Of a stretch of 64,000 nt of DNA, positions 44,285 to 52,367 are shown piece after piece (the first letter of the stretch is position 1; every line of letters starts with the position of its first letter). The stretch spans positions 124,001 through 188,000 of the forward strand of contig JAEXNR010000052.1 of NCBI GenBank assembly GCA_023439505.1, given 5' to 3'. Origin of the DNA: Bacillota bacterium (lineage in GTDB: Bacteria; Bacillota; Clostridia; Lachnospirales; Lachnospiraceae). The notes beneath the pieces were generated by a model. It saw only the letters and a program-made list of their open reading frames with translations, was not told where the DNA came from and searched no databases. The position numbers and the translations under genes were made by a program.

Positions 44285-45919
44285 TCAATTAAAGGTTACG
44301 GTTAATACTCCATTTTTATATTCCTGCTGAGCAAGATTTACAAAATCATAGGTCATGACATATTGGGCACAATCCAGCTGCACCTGACTGCTTTTTATTT
44401 TGAAGGTATACGTTTTATGATGACGTTCACCGCATACATAAGAAGCATATACTACCGCCCGACGTAAATCCTGTGTCGTCTTGATATTATTAACATCAAT
44501 GCTTTTCCAGTTTTTATCAAATGGCTCCAATACATAATCCGGGGCTTCCCAACGATGCGTCCCCATAAAATAATAGGTTGATTTCATAAAATATTTATGA
44601 GAAACATTACTTTTACTGACAGTCCCTTTCATATCATTTGCAACATCAATATAATATAGTTTGGAATCAATATATACTCTATTCCAGATAGCATCCTCTG
44701 GCCAGATATATTTGCCTGCTTCTATCTGGCAGGGGATAAAGAGTCGTCTTAGACACTCCTGAAATAAAATCGCCAAAGCTTCCTCATTTGCCTTTTTTGA
44801 CTTCAGGGCATACACAGCATTATCGAGGTTCACGATTGCATCCTCATAATCCCGTCCTGTAAAATGATCATGATAAATGGCATCACTTTTATACTGAAAG
44901 GTTTTGATTATGGCATCATGGATTGCTGTTACCTTTTCCTTATCCGTCTTACATCCCTTGGTTGTTTTCACCGCAAAGTCATAAATCGTATCTTTGATTA
45001 AACTCTGTTCCTTCTTAGTTGGTTTTCTTCCATAATAAAGGGTTTTTGAAGCTTTATCATATGTTAATTTATTATCTCTCCAATCATCCTCATTCACATA
45101 ATCCAAAACTTCTGATAGCCTGACATAATCCTCATAATTAATGGTATAGCGCTCCAGCATCTCGTATACGCTATGCCGGAAAGGAGAACTTATCTTACCA
45201 ATCTTTGTTCCATTCTTTAGAATGCTCTTAAAATTATAATTTCGAAAGGTATAATTGTCATCCATTATAAAGTAACCGTCTCTGATTTGTTCAAAATTAT
45301 CAACAAGCGGGCTATCTACATAGTCACGTTTGATATACAATTCTCCGCCATCCTCTAATACATATGGTATTCTATATCCCTGAAAATATACAATGATCGG
45401 TGTAAGCTCGGCTACCATATCTCTTTTTGTATAGGGGACCCCATAAGTCTTACATAAACTTTGGGCTTCTTCGTCTTTCCATAAGGTGTAGATAACTTCA
45501 TAGGTTGTTTTTTTCTCGTTATACTTAATCTCTATTACTTTTTTTATATTCTTATCCCGTTCTTTTAATTCATTTTGTACCTGATAATCTATTTCACCTT
45601 CACCATAAGTCCCATATAAGGAAACAGATGCCTTTTTTGTGGCTATTTTATTATTTTTATACTCTGCCCTGTATTCAAACTCCAGTTCGCGATAGACTGG
45701 ATCTTCGTGCTGCACCAGGATCTCCATAACTTCACAATTTTCAATAGCGGCTATTTCTTTCTGCAGCTGGGTATGCAGATAAACTCCATCCTGTGTATCA
45801 TTATACTCAATTGTTACCGCTACCTTATACGTTTTTACGTCTGCATTTGCCCTTTGATCCGGATAGAAAATACTGATTAGAATGATTAATACGACGATTA
45901 TCTTCATTTTGCTTTTCAT
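44285..45919 (-). CDS. Secreted transglutaminase-like protein with degenerate active site
   Basis: This 544-aa exported protein has an N-terminal signal or anchor (KIIVVLIILISIFYPDQRANA). Residues about 325-440 resemble the transglutaminase-like core: VTAIHDAIIKTFQY, ALAILFQECLRRLFIPCQIEAG, IWNRVYIDSKLYYIDVAND. In active members the helix before ALxxLFQ starts with the catalytic Cys (GxCxG), and a His precedes the WN motif. Here those positions read KKANEEA and AIWN, so Cys and His are missing while the Asp (YYID) remains. It may be a binding or scaffold protein. The ATG at 45919 follows GGGAGGAG. It lies downstream of, and on the same strand as, an ECF sigma/anti-sigma pair, but 230 bp away. 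Confidence 0.75.
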   Translation of the reverse strand: MKSKMKIIVVLIILISIFYPDQRANADVKTYKVAVTIEYNDTQDGVYLHTQLQKEIAAIENCEVMEILVQHEDPVYRELEFEYRAEYKNNKIATKKASVSLYGTYGEGEIDYQVQNELKERDKNIKKVIEIKYNEKKTTYEVIYTLWKDEEAQSLCKTYGVPYTKRDMVAELTPIIVYFQGYRIPYVLEDGGELYIKRDYVDSPLVDNFEQIRDGYFIMDDNYTFRNYNFKSILKNGTKIGKISSPFRHSVYEMLERYTINYEDYVRLSEVLDYVNEDDWRDNKLTYDKASKTLYYGRKPTKKEQSLIKDTIYDFAVKTTKGCKTDKEKVTAIHDAIIKTFQYKSDAIYHDHFTGRDYEDAIVNLDNAVYALKSKKANEEALAILFQECLRRLFIPCQIEAGKYIWPEDAIWNRVYIDSKLYYIDVANDMKGTVSKSNVSHKYFMKSTYYFMGTHRWEAPDYVLEPFDKNWKSIDVNNIKTTQDLRRAVVYASYVCGERHHKTYTFKIKSSQVQLDCAQYVMTYDFVNLAQQEYKNGVLTVTFN

Positions 45920-46149
45920 CTTTTTGGCTCCTCCCGCCTGTGTAATCCTTAAGTAATCCAATTTTCTAATCTTTCAACAAGGATTACTCTCTTAAAAACA
46001 GATTTTTTTCCCTTCATCATAATTGTTTAATAAATCGTATTCCATTCTCCTATTCTAGATATCATTCGACACGTTGTCAAGCTCTTCCTGATCAGTGTAC
46101 CTCAGATAAATCCCATGACCCTTTTGATATACAAATCTATCCGTAGGTG

Positions 46150-47322
46150 CTACTGCATCGGGATGACTTCCCTTACAACGCCTCTCTTTTGTCTGCTTTT
46201 TTCACCATGCTCTATGATCTGTCTGTACCCGTCATAATCCATAACTAATATATTGAAAAATGAATTTATCGCAAAATTGTACTTGAGAATATAACCCACC
46301 CCTTCTTCCGTTTCAAACAGATAAGTTACAACCCCACGTTCAAGAACCCCCTCTGAAATACAATTATATTCACAACAAGATTGTACTACCTTCTCCTCAG
46401 ATCCTTTTATCTTATTTAAAATCACCATTGCATCTTCAAATTTGGCGGTAATCTTATCCTGATCCACTTCTAATTCATTGGTTGAAGGAGGGTTTTGCTG
46501 CGGCAAAAATAGTTCTGTCACCTTCCCCAGATCGGCATCAATTGTAATATTGTAAACCGGATTGTCCTCAGAATCTGCCAGGATAACTCTGTAAATATTA
46601 CCGGTCCCACCGATATCGTCATATTCCACTGTCGTTACAAGGTTCTTACAATCTGTTTCATAAATATGCGCAATCTCATTCCTGGCCAGCTCTGTGGCCT
46701 CTTCCTCGTTGATTCCTCCCATTTGAATAAATTCCTTCGGAGAATCAGTTACCTCCGCCTTAGCCTGTTTATTGTTTTCGCCCAGACTATAATCTCTGCT
46801 ATAATAGAAATCAATTATTTGCAGCATCTCCTCATCGGTTAAATCCCTTACGGGTAAGTGAAAGAAACTTGTGTCTTCTGCAAAGTATAATTCATCCCTT
46901 CCATCTGTATCAATTTGTGCCTTAACAATTGTTATTGCATGAGCAGGGAATGTGCCTTTATTATACTTTTGCTTCAACTCTTCCATTCTCTCTTTTTCAT
47001 CCTTTGTCATTTCCCTTGAATAGCTGTCTGCATCTACAGTAGAATCCTGAAGCCCTTGATAATAACTGTTCTTCACAGACTGGGGCAGCTTTTCCATTCT
47101 GGATCTGACATAATTGATTGCCGCAAAGACGGTAGCGGAGGAAATCAATAAACAGATTACGGTAATAATAACTGCCGGAAGGAGGCGAGAGCTCCTCTTA
47201 TTATATTTGTCCTCCGGAAGTTTCTTAAGGACATCCTGTATTTTAATCTTGCACTCTTCTGGAATACTAATATTATTTTCTAATAATATTGATTGAATTT
47301 TAACATCTAATTTCTGATCCAT
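46150..47322 (-). CDS. Putative anti-sigma factor, single-pass membrane protein
   Basis: This 390-aa protein has about 45 cytoplasmic residues (IQSILLENNISIPEECKIKI), one membrane segment (about 46-68, LLPAVIITVICLLISSATVFA) and a large extracellular part with no family that I recognise (VRDLTDEEMLQIIDFYYSRDYSL, EEATELARNEIAHIYETDC). Position right behind an ECF sigma gene (20 bp) and this topology are typical of clostridial anti-sigma factors. Ribosome site AAGGAGG. The sensing role is inferred. Confidence 0.7.
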   Translation of the reverse strand: MDQKLDVKIQSILLENNISIPEECKIKIQDVLKKLPEDKYNKRSSRLLPAVIITVICLLISSATVFAAINYVRSRMEKLPQSVKNSYYQGLQDSTVDADSYSREMTKDEKERMEELKQKYNKGTFPAHAITIVKAQIDTDGRDELYFAEDTSFFHLPVRDLTDEEMLQIIDFYYSRDYSLGENNKQAKAEVTDSPKEFIQMGGINEEEATELARNEIAHIYETDCKNLVTTVEYDDIGGTGNIYRVILADSEDNPVYNITIDADLGKVTELFLPQQNPPSTNELEVDQDKITAKFEDAMVILNKIKGSEEKVVQSCCEYNCISEGVLERGVVTYLFETEEGVGYILKYNFAINSFFNILVMDYDGYRQIIEHGEKSRQKRGVVREVIPMQ

Positions 47323-47342
47323 CTTATATTGGTCCTCCTTTT

Positions 47343-47804
47343 TTATAAATCCCAGATCTCCTTCAACTGTTGTCTTGCACGGCTGAGTCTGGATTTCACA
47401 GTTCCTTCCGGGACTTTCATAATCTTTGCTATTTCCTTTGTCGAGAAGCCTTCATAATAAAATAAAATGATAATCCGCCGATGCAGTTCTCCCAATTCCA
47501 TAACACAGCTCCAAACATCATTCTGATTTTCTTGTATCGCTTCCTCCATCGCTGATACATCCTCCATAAGCTGCAGCCTGCTGTTTCTTTTTAACATATT
47601 TTTTGATACATTTACTAAAATCGTCATGATCCAGGCTTTAAACTTATTCTCGTCACGTAAAATACCCCGCTTTTCATAAGCCCTAACAATTGTTTCGCTT
47701 AAGGCATCCTCCGCATCCTGTTTATTTCTTAATATTCCCAATGCCAATCGATACATATTATGCTGATAGATTACCACTAAATTGGCGAATCGCTCCTTCT
47801 CCAC
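47343..47804 (-). CDS. ECF-type RNA polymerase sigma factor
   Basis: This 153-aa sigma-70 family protein has region 2 (YRLALGILRNKQDAEDALSE, then NKFKAWIMTILVNVSKNML) and region 4 (ELGELHRRIIILFYYEGFST, then IAKIMKVPEGTVKSRLSRAR). The frame opens at a TTG (47825), but a GTG at 47804 with AAGGGGAG 9 nt upstream gives a normal start. It precedes the membrane anti-sigma candidate. A GGAACC-N17-GTCT promoter-like pair lies upstream and suggests self-activation. Confidence 0.93.
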   Translation of the reverse strand: MEKERFANLVVIYQHNMYRLALGILRNKQDAEDALSETIVRAYEKRGILRDENKFKAWIMTILVNVSKNMLKRNSRLQLMEDVSAMEEAIQENQNDVWSCVMELGELHRRIIILFYYEGFSTKEIAKIMKVPEGTVKSRLSRARQQLKEIWDL

Positions 47805-47859
47805 GTAACTTGTCTCCCCTTCCAATATCGTTTCCTGTGATAAATATTATCTATCTATA

Positions 47860-47886
47860 AGACAATTGGCTAGACCGCTTGGTTCC
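47860..47886 (-). promoter_or_regulatory. ECF-type promoter candidate for the sigma gene at 47343
   Basis: GGAACC (47881-47886), 17 bp and GTCT (47860-47863) match the general GAAC...GTCT pattern of ECF promoters. A start about 49 nt before the GTG is implied. Confidence 0.45.
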
Positions 47887-48114
47887 ATACAATAGAAAAT
47901 ATTATTAGGTTCATCTGTCCGGAATAATGCTGATTATTAAAGTTTGTATAAGCGTATCTCTGTAAAATGATATGATATATTCCATCTTTCCGGCATCCTC
48001 TTTTACAACTGATTTATGCTAATAATTGCATGTTCATTGAAGAAAATCAATGACAATATTCTAGGGGTATTCCCCAATCCCCTCTATTGGAAGCGATCTC
48101 ATATAGTAAATAAT

Positions 48115-48143
48115 TTGCTTGTATTTTATAATAATCATATAAT
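48115..48143 (+). promoter_or_regulatory. Promoter of the acidic surface protein-sortase operon
   Basis: TTGCTT (48115-48120), a 17-bp spacer and a perfect TATAAT (48138-48143), 43 bp before the ATG at 48186. Confidence 0.7.
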
Positions 48144-48185
48144 TTGATTACACATAATTACAGCGTATCTATAGAAGGAGACCAG

Positions 48186-49592
48186 ATGAAAAAATTAAGC
48201 GCATTATTTCTTACTATTATCATGATTCTGTCAATGTTGGGGCAGACAGCACTTGCTGCACAAGTTACTGACGCTGCGTTGGATTTGTCTTCCTATTTAA
48301 ATAAGGTCAGCAGTATCAGAGGTTTTGAGGTCAGTCAGGAGGACATCGAATACTCCCTGTTGTTTGGCGAAAAGTCACTCTCCGATTTTGGCTCTGTAAA
48401 GGAACTGGAAACCTATCAGGGTGAAGTGATCAAATCAGATCTAAGCAATTTGAGCCAGGTGTACGATAAATATTCTCTTGATTCTGACGCAGTAAAGAAC
48501 TTATTCGCTGAGTACGGGGAAGAGCTGAACGATTATATCTTTGTGAATGACCTCGAGGATGCCTTAGCCTTCTATACCACAGACGGTGAGGTAGAACAAG
48601 AGGCTGATTTTGATGCGAAGCTAACTTCCTATCTGAACGAAATCAGCAGTATCAGAGGCATTGTAATTACAAAGGAGGATATGATCAATTATCTTTCGGA
48701 ATATGATTTAAGTCTTAAAGACATGGAATCGGTAACCCAATTGAAGGATTTAATCGGCGAGGTAATAAAAGCCGATCTTAGCAATCTTGACAACTTTAAA
48801 TCCGTTTTCCAAATGGATAAAGGGGAGATTCTTCAGCTGCTAAGTCAAAAAAGCAAGTCGATTGATGAGTTTTTCTTCATGGATCAGCTTGAGCTCTACC
48901 TTTGGGATGCAACCGGTACAATTCCCGGCATCGATATCTCAGACTATATGGATCTGCTGAGTCAAATGGGTATTACAATGGAGGAGATTCAGAAACTGGA
49001 AAATCACTTTGCATCGTTAGAAGAATATCTGAGTAGTGATGAGATACAGGCAAAGTTTGAAGAATTAAGTACCTACTTCATGACCTTCGGATCATCTTTG
49101 CTTGAGCATAGTTCCGATGAGAATTATGTACCCGGTAAGGAGGAGGTAACGGAACTGATTTCCAAGTTGGAAGACTTATTATCAACGATGAAGCTAAAGG
49201 TTGTCATTACCGTCTCAAAGGGTGGTATTGATACCCAATATACGTTAAGTGATCTGTTATCCATGAGCATCGCAGAGGAACTGGATTTAACTGATTCCGA
49301 TATTACCATCGCCTACTACAACGATGACGGTGAACTGTTATTGGATATGGTATTAACCAGTGAATTTATGAAAGATAATTTAGGTGATGTCCTTGAAGAT
49401 GCCGGCACTGTAATAGATAAAGAGCTTCCGGTTGCTGTTTCTCAGGGTGAAAAAACGGTAAAAGGCGCAGAATTGCCAAAAACGTCTTCCAATCGTACTG
49501 CCTACGCGTTAATTGGTATGTTCCTGTCAATGATTGGATTTATCCTGTTAAAAAAAGCAAGGACTGATAAAAGTGAAACGGACAAAAAATAA
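48186..49592 (+). CDS. Processed acidic surface protein with LPKTS sorting signal
   Basis: This 468-aa secreted protein has a signal peptide (KLSALFLTIIMILSMLGQTALAA) and a very Asp/Glu-rich body. Two internal repeats of about 95 residues (about 32-130 and 145-245) share SYLNxxSSIRG, GEVIKxDLSNL and DEFFF/DYIFV phrases; a shorter third unit begins near SDYMDLLSQMG. The C-terminus is a wall-sorting signal: LPKTS (about 430), a hydrophobic stretch and KKARTDKSETDKK. This fits the acidic surface protein family that occurs with class D sortases (TIGR04383-like). The sortase gene overlaps it by 20 bp. The ATG at 48186 follows AAGGAG. Confidence 0.88.
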   Translation: MKKLSALFLTIIMILSMLGQTALAAQVTDAALDLSSYLNKVSSIRGFEVSQEDIEYSLLFGEKSLSDFGSVKELETYQGEVIKSDLSNLSQVYDKYSLDSDAVKNLFAEYGEELNDYIFVNDLEDALAFYTTDGEVEQEADFDAKLTSYLNEISSIRGIVITKEDMINYLSEYDLSLKDMESVTQLKDLIGEVIKADLSNLDNFKSVFQMDKGEILQLLSQKSKSIDEFFFMDQLELYLWDATGTIPGIDISDYMDLLSQMGITMEEIQKLENHFASLEEYLSSDEIQAKFEELSTYFMTFGSSLLEHSSDENYVPGKEEVTELISKLEDLLSTMKLKVVITVSKGGIDTQYTLSDLLSMSIAEELDLTDSDITIAYYNDDGELLLDMVLTSEFMKDNLGDVLEDAGTVIDKELPVAVSQGEKTVKGAELPKTSSNRTAYALIGMFLSMIGFILLKKARTDKSETDKK

Positions 49593-50226
49593 CTTCAAGC
49601 CACATAAACGGTATCTTCTTTCCGGCATAGCCTCTGTATTCATTGTAACAGGTGCATTATTTGCCGCCGGTAATACCCTACAATATATCAAAAGCAATGC
49701 AGTCTATCATTCACAGGTAACGGACTGGGCAGCACCGGAGAAGCCTTTGCTGCTCCCCGTCCAACAGGAAGTTCATCCATTCATGATTCATATTCCCGGA
49801 GAAAAACTGTATCACACACGCCCGGAACCGGGAGACCAGTTTGGTGAACTTTATATCCCAGTGCTTAAGAAAACACTTCCTGTCTATGAAGGGACCGATC
49901 AGGAAGAACTGGATCAGGGTGTTGGACATTTTACAGAGAGCGTCCTTCCGGGAGAAGGGGATAATTCTGTCCTGTCCGGACACAGGGACACAGTTTTTCA
50001 GAGACTTGGAGAAGTTAAGATCGGAGATAAACTTATTGTTCGCACCGATGCGGGAGAATTTGAATATAAAATCTATAAGATTAGAATCGTTGATAAGGAT
50101 GATAAAACTGTAATTGTACCAAAGCCAAGAGCCACCTTAACCCTCAGCACCTGTTATCCGTTTTCCTACCTTGGCTCTGCTCCGAAACGATATATTGTTG
50201 TCGCGTATTTAGTCTCAGATACCTGA
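49573..50226 (+). CDS. Class D sortase
   Basis: This 217-aa transpeptidase should attach the upstream acidic protein to the cell surface. An N-terminal membrane anchor (about 15-35) is followed by the beta-barrel: GELYIPVLKKTLPVYEGT, VLSGHRDTVF with catalytic His (about 136), TLSTCYPFSY with catalytic Cys (about 194), and PKRYIVVA with the Arg (about 206). The TLSTC(Y/F)PF form and the adjacent substrate are typical of class D. The start is GTG inside the last codons of the substrate gene. Confidence 0.93.
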   Translation: MKRTKNNFKPHKRYLLSGIASVFIVTGALFAAGNTLQYIKSNAVYHSQVTDWAAPEKPLLLPVQQEVHPFMIHIPGEKLYHTRPEPGDQFGELYIPVLKKTLPVYEGTDQEELDQGVGHFTESVLPGEGDNSVLSGHRDTVFQRLGEVKIGDKLIVRTDAGEFEYKIYKIRIVDKDDKTVIVPKPRATLTLSTCYPFSYLGSAPKRYIVVAYLVSDT

Positions 50227-50318
50227 TCGGGTATCCTTTTTGCCTTTATCCTCACTGTGGATTTGTTCCCCTTGTGGTAGACAGTTAAAATCATAAAACT
50301 GTTATCACAAGGAGGTTC

Positions 50319-50345
50319 GCTCATCGGGGATGAGGGCTTTTTTAG
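50319..50345 (+). terminator. Terminator after the sortase gene
   Basis: CTCATC-GGG-GATGAG followed by GGCTTTTTT. It is about 95 bp past the sortase stop. Confidence 0.8.
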
Positions 50346-50596
50346 CGCCTTCTATTCTCTCGCTTCATTCAGTCTCAATAACACTCATGGCATTTTCTAT
50401 TTTCCCATAGGAAACAACACTCCTCCACTATGAATTTTAAATCACTCTTCTTTCCCCAAATACATAGAAGATCCCCATTTCAAAATTAATCATTTATTTT
50501 TTTCACAGTAATAGGTAAAGTAGATGAAAAGGGATCTGCGTTGAAATTCTTTCGTAACTCCCGTATTTTGTATCCACAAAAATTATTTAATCCTAT

Positions 50597-50624
50597 TGAA
50601 ACCTTTTCAACGTTACTTCTGTAT
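50597..50624 (+). promoter_or_regulatory. ECF-type promoter of the second sigma gene
   Basis: TGAAAC (50597-50602) followed after 17 bp by TGTA resembles sigma-W-type TGAAAC-N16-CGTA. The start would lie about 16-20 nt before the ATG at 50648, leaving just room for the ribosome site. I see nothing else in the rest of the 420-bp gap 50227-50647 apart from the sortase terminator. Confidence 0.55.
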
Positions 50625-50647
50625 TGATAGAAGAAAGGGGGAATCCA

Positions 50648-51199
50648 ATGAACGATGATACCATGATAAAAAGACTGAAGCAAAATAAAGAAAAGGCGCT
50701 GGAGGACTTAATGAAACGTTACTCGCCCTATGTTGTCTCTATCGCCATAAGAATCGGCGGACATTTATTGTCCCCCCAGGATGTGGAGGAAATTGCTTCC
50801 GATGTATTTTATGCAGTGTGGAAAAAGCGGGAATCGCTGATAGAAACAGACAGTCTAAAGCCATACATTGCACAAATCGCCAGGAATATGACAAAGACAC
50901 GTCTGTGTCAAGCAAGAGACGAAGCACCCCTTCATGAGGATATGCTGGCTTTTTCTTCCGGAAATTTGGATGATCTTATGATTCATAAAAATCAGTTGGA
51001 ATTTCTGCGTAACACCATCGCCGGCTTTCACTATCCCGATAAGGATATTTTACTCTCTTATTATTTCTGGAACTACAAATTAACTGAAATTGCAATGCAT
51101 TTTGATCTTCCGCTTTCCACCGTTAAGTCAAAGCTTTATCGCGGACGCAAAGAACTTGTGAAGAGATTTGAAGAAGGAGGTTATAATTATGAAGCATAA
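50648..51199 (+). CDS. ECF-type RNA polymerase sigma factor
   Basis: This 183-aa sigma-70 family protein has region 2 (LMKRYSPYVVSIAIRIGG, VEEIASDVFYAVWKKRESL, PYIAQIARNMTKTRL) and region 4 (DILLSYYFWNYKLTEIAMHF, LPLSTVKSKLYRGRKEL). The ATG at 50648 follows AAAGGGGG. The anti-sigma candidate starts inside its last codons, so their output is coupled. A TGAAAC-type promoter upstream suggests that it activates its own gene. Confidence 0.93.
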   Translation: MNDDTMIKRLKQNKEKALEDLMKRYSPYVVSIAIRIGGHLLSPQDVEEIASDVFYAVWKKRESLIETDSLKPYIAQIARNMTKTRLCQARDEAPLHEDMLAFSSGNLDDLMIHKNQLEFLRNTIAGFHYPDKDILLSYYFWNYKLTEIAMHFDLPLSTVKSKLYRGRKELVKRFEEGGYNYEA

Positions 51200-52274
51200 T
51201 GTTAATTTACATTCATTATTCAAGGAACTGGACATGGAGGATATTCAGGTAGAGGATTATTCTTCTCTTTATGATCAGGTTAGTATGAAGCGGATACGCA
51301 GCTTAACCTTGCATAAGATACAAGAGGACCGGAAGGAAAAATCGTTCCATTTCAAAAAGGCCCTCTATAAGACGGCCTTAACGGCCTGTTTGCTCCTTTG
51401 CATCGGCGGTGCCACTGTTTTTGCAGCAACGAATGATACCGTTCATGAGACGATCAACAGCTTACTTGGTATCTCACAAGATAAAATTCTGACCGTAGGA
51501 GAAAGTATAAAAAGTAATGATTATCGACTCACTGTTCAAGAGATTGCCAGTGATTCCTTCACAGGAATTGCTACTGTGTCAGTTGAGGCACTAAGCGCAA
51601 AAGCAGAGGCCTCCTTTCTGAATGAAAATATCATCAGCAAGCTTAGACTCTCCCCTGTTGGATATGGTCTGCGTGAACTGGATGGCTTAAGGGAAGGAGC
51701 CCGCAGATACTATACCTTCTCCTTTAGTGTGGGTAACAGCAGATATATGGAAGAAGGCTTAACCTTTTCCATGGAGGGGATTCGCAGCAAAATAAAGCTG
51801 CCGATTACTCAGACTGTGGCATTGACTGAAAAAGTTATCAATATACCGGCTTCCGATGGATATTCTGTATCGTATCAAAAACTCTTCTATTCCGAACTTG
51901 GTTTTACGCTGGCAGGGAGACTGGAAAATGAGGACTTCAACAGCGAAAATTGCCGGATTTCCATCGAATTTTTGGACGGAAGTACTTGTCAATTCTATTC
52001 TTATCAGGGTGCTGCCGGAAAAATAATATCCAATGACACGACTCCCGCAAAAACCGGGGTACTGACAGATGGTTCCAAAACATCCTCCGTCTCTACGAAT
52101 GATACTGCCCCTGACACCAGTACCGTTGATTTTGATGAGGAATGGTTCTCCGGAGGAAGTGTCAGTTCCATCCAATCCGGAAAGGTGACTTCCATATTCA
52201 GCTTTTCCAAAAGGATGGATTGGAACACCGTGAAATCAATTGAGATAAACAAAACAACCATACCGCTTCCTTAA
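51189..52274 (+). CDS. Putative membrane anti-sigma factor (DUF4179-like)
   Basis: This 361-aa protein has a cytoplasmic head of about 60 residues (LHSLFKELDMEDIQVEDY), one membrane segment (about 61-81, ALTACLLLCIGGATVFAA) and an extracellular part that begins NDTVHETINSLLG and contains beta-rich stretches (SNDYRLTVQEIASDSFTGIA). This is the layout of DUF4179-type anti-sigma proteins. A Thr/Ser-rich linker with TNDTAPDTSTVDFDEEW precedes the C-terminus. A perfect AAGGAGG precedes the ATG, which overlaps the sigma gene by 11 bp. Confidence 0.78.
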   Translation: MKHNVNLHSLFKELDMEDIQVEDYSSLYDQVSMKRIRSLTLHKIQEDRKEKSFHFKKALYKTALTACLLLCIGGATVFAATNDTVHETINSLLGISQDKILTVGESIKSNDYRLTVQEIASDSFTGIATVSVEALSAKAEASFLNENIISKLRLSPVGYGLRELDGLREGARRYYTFSFSVGNSRYMEEGLTFSMEGIRSKIKLPITQTVALTEKVINIPASDGYSVSYQKLFYSELGFTLAGRLENEDFNSENCRISIEFLDGSTCQFYSYQGAAGKIISNDTTPAKTGVLTDGSKTSSVSTNDTAPDTSTVDFDEEWFSGGSVSSIQSGKVTSIFSFSKRMDWNTVKSIEINKTTIPLP

Positions 52275-52312
52275 GGATACCGACGAACCCTTTCACAGGC
52301 AGCAGCCAGACG

Positions 52313-52340
52313 AAAAGGGAGTCCTTTCGGACTCCCCTTT
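52313..52340. terminator. Bidirectional terminator between anti-sigma and nhaC genes
   Basis: GGGAGTCC-TTTC-GGACTCCC with flanking A and T runs, between two convergent genes. Confidence 0.85.
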
Positions 52341-52367
52341 ACAACGATTATCTTCGCTGCCGTAATA

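Noticed and set aside
48064..48088. GGGGTATTCCCC repeat as a terminator before the acidic protein gene
   Set aside because: A 4-bp stem without T-run; no upstream gene on the plus strand needs it.
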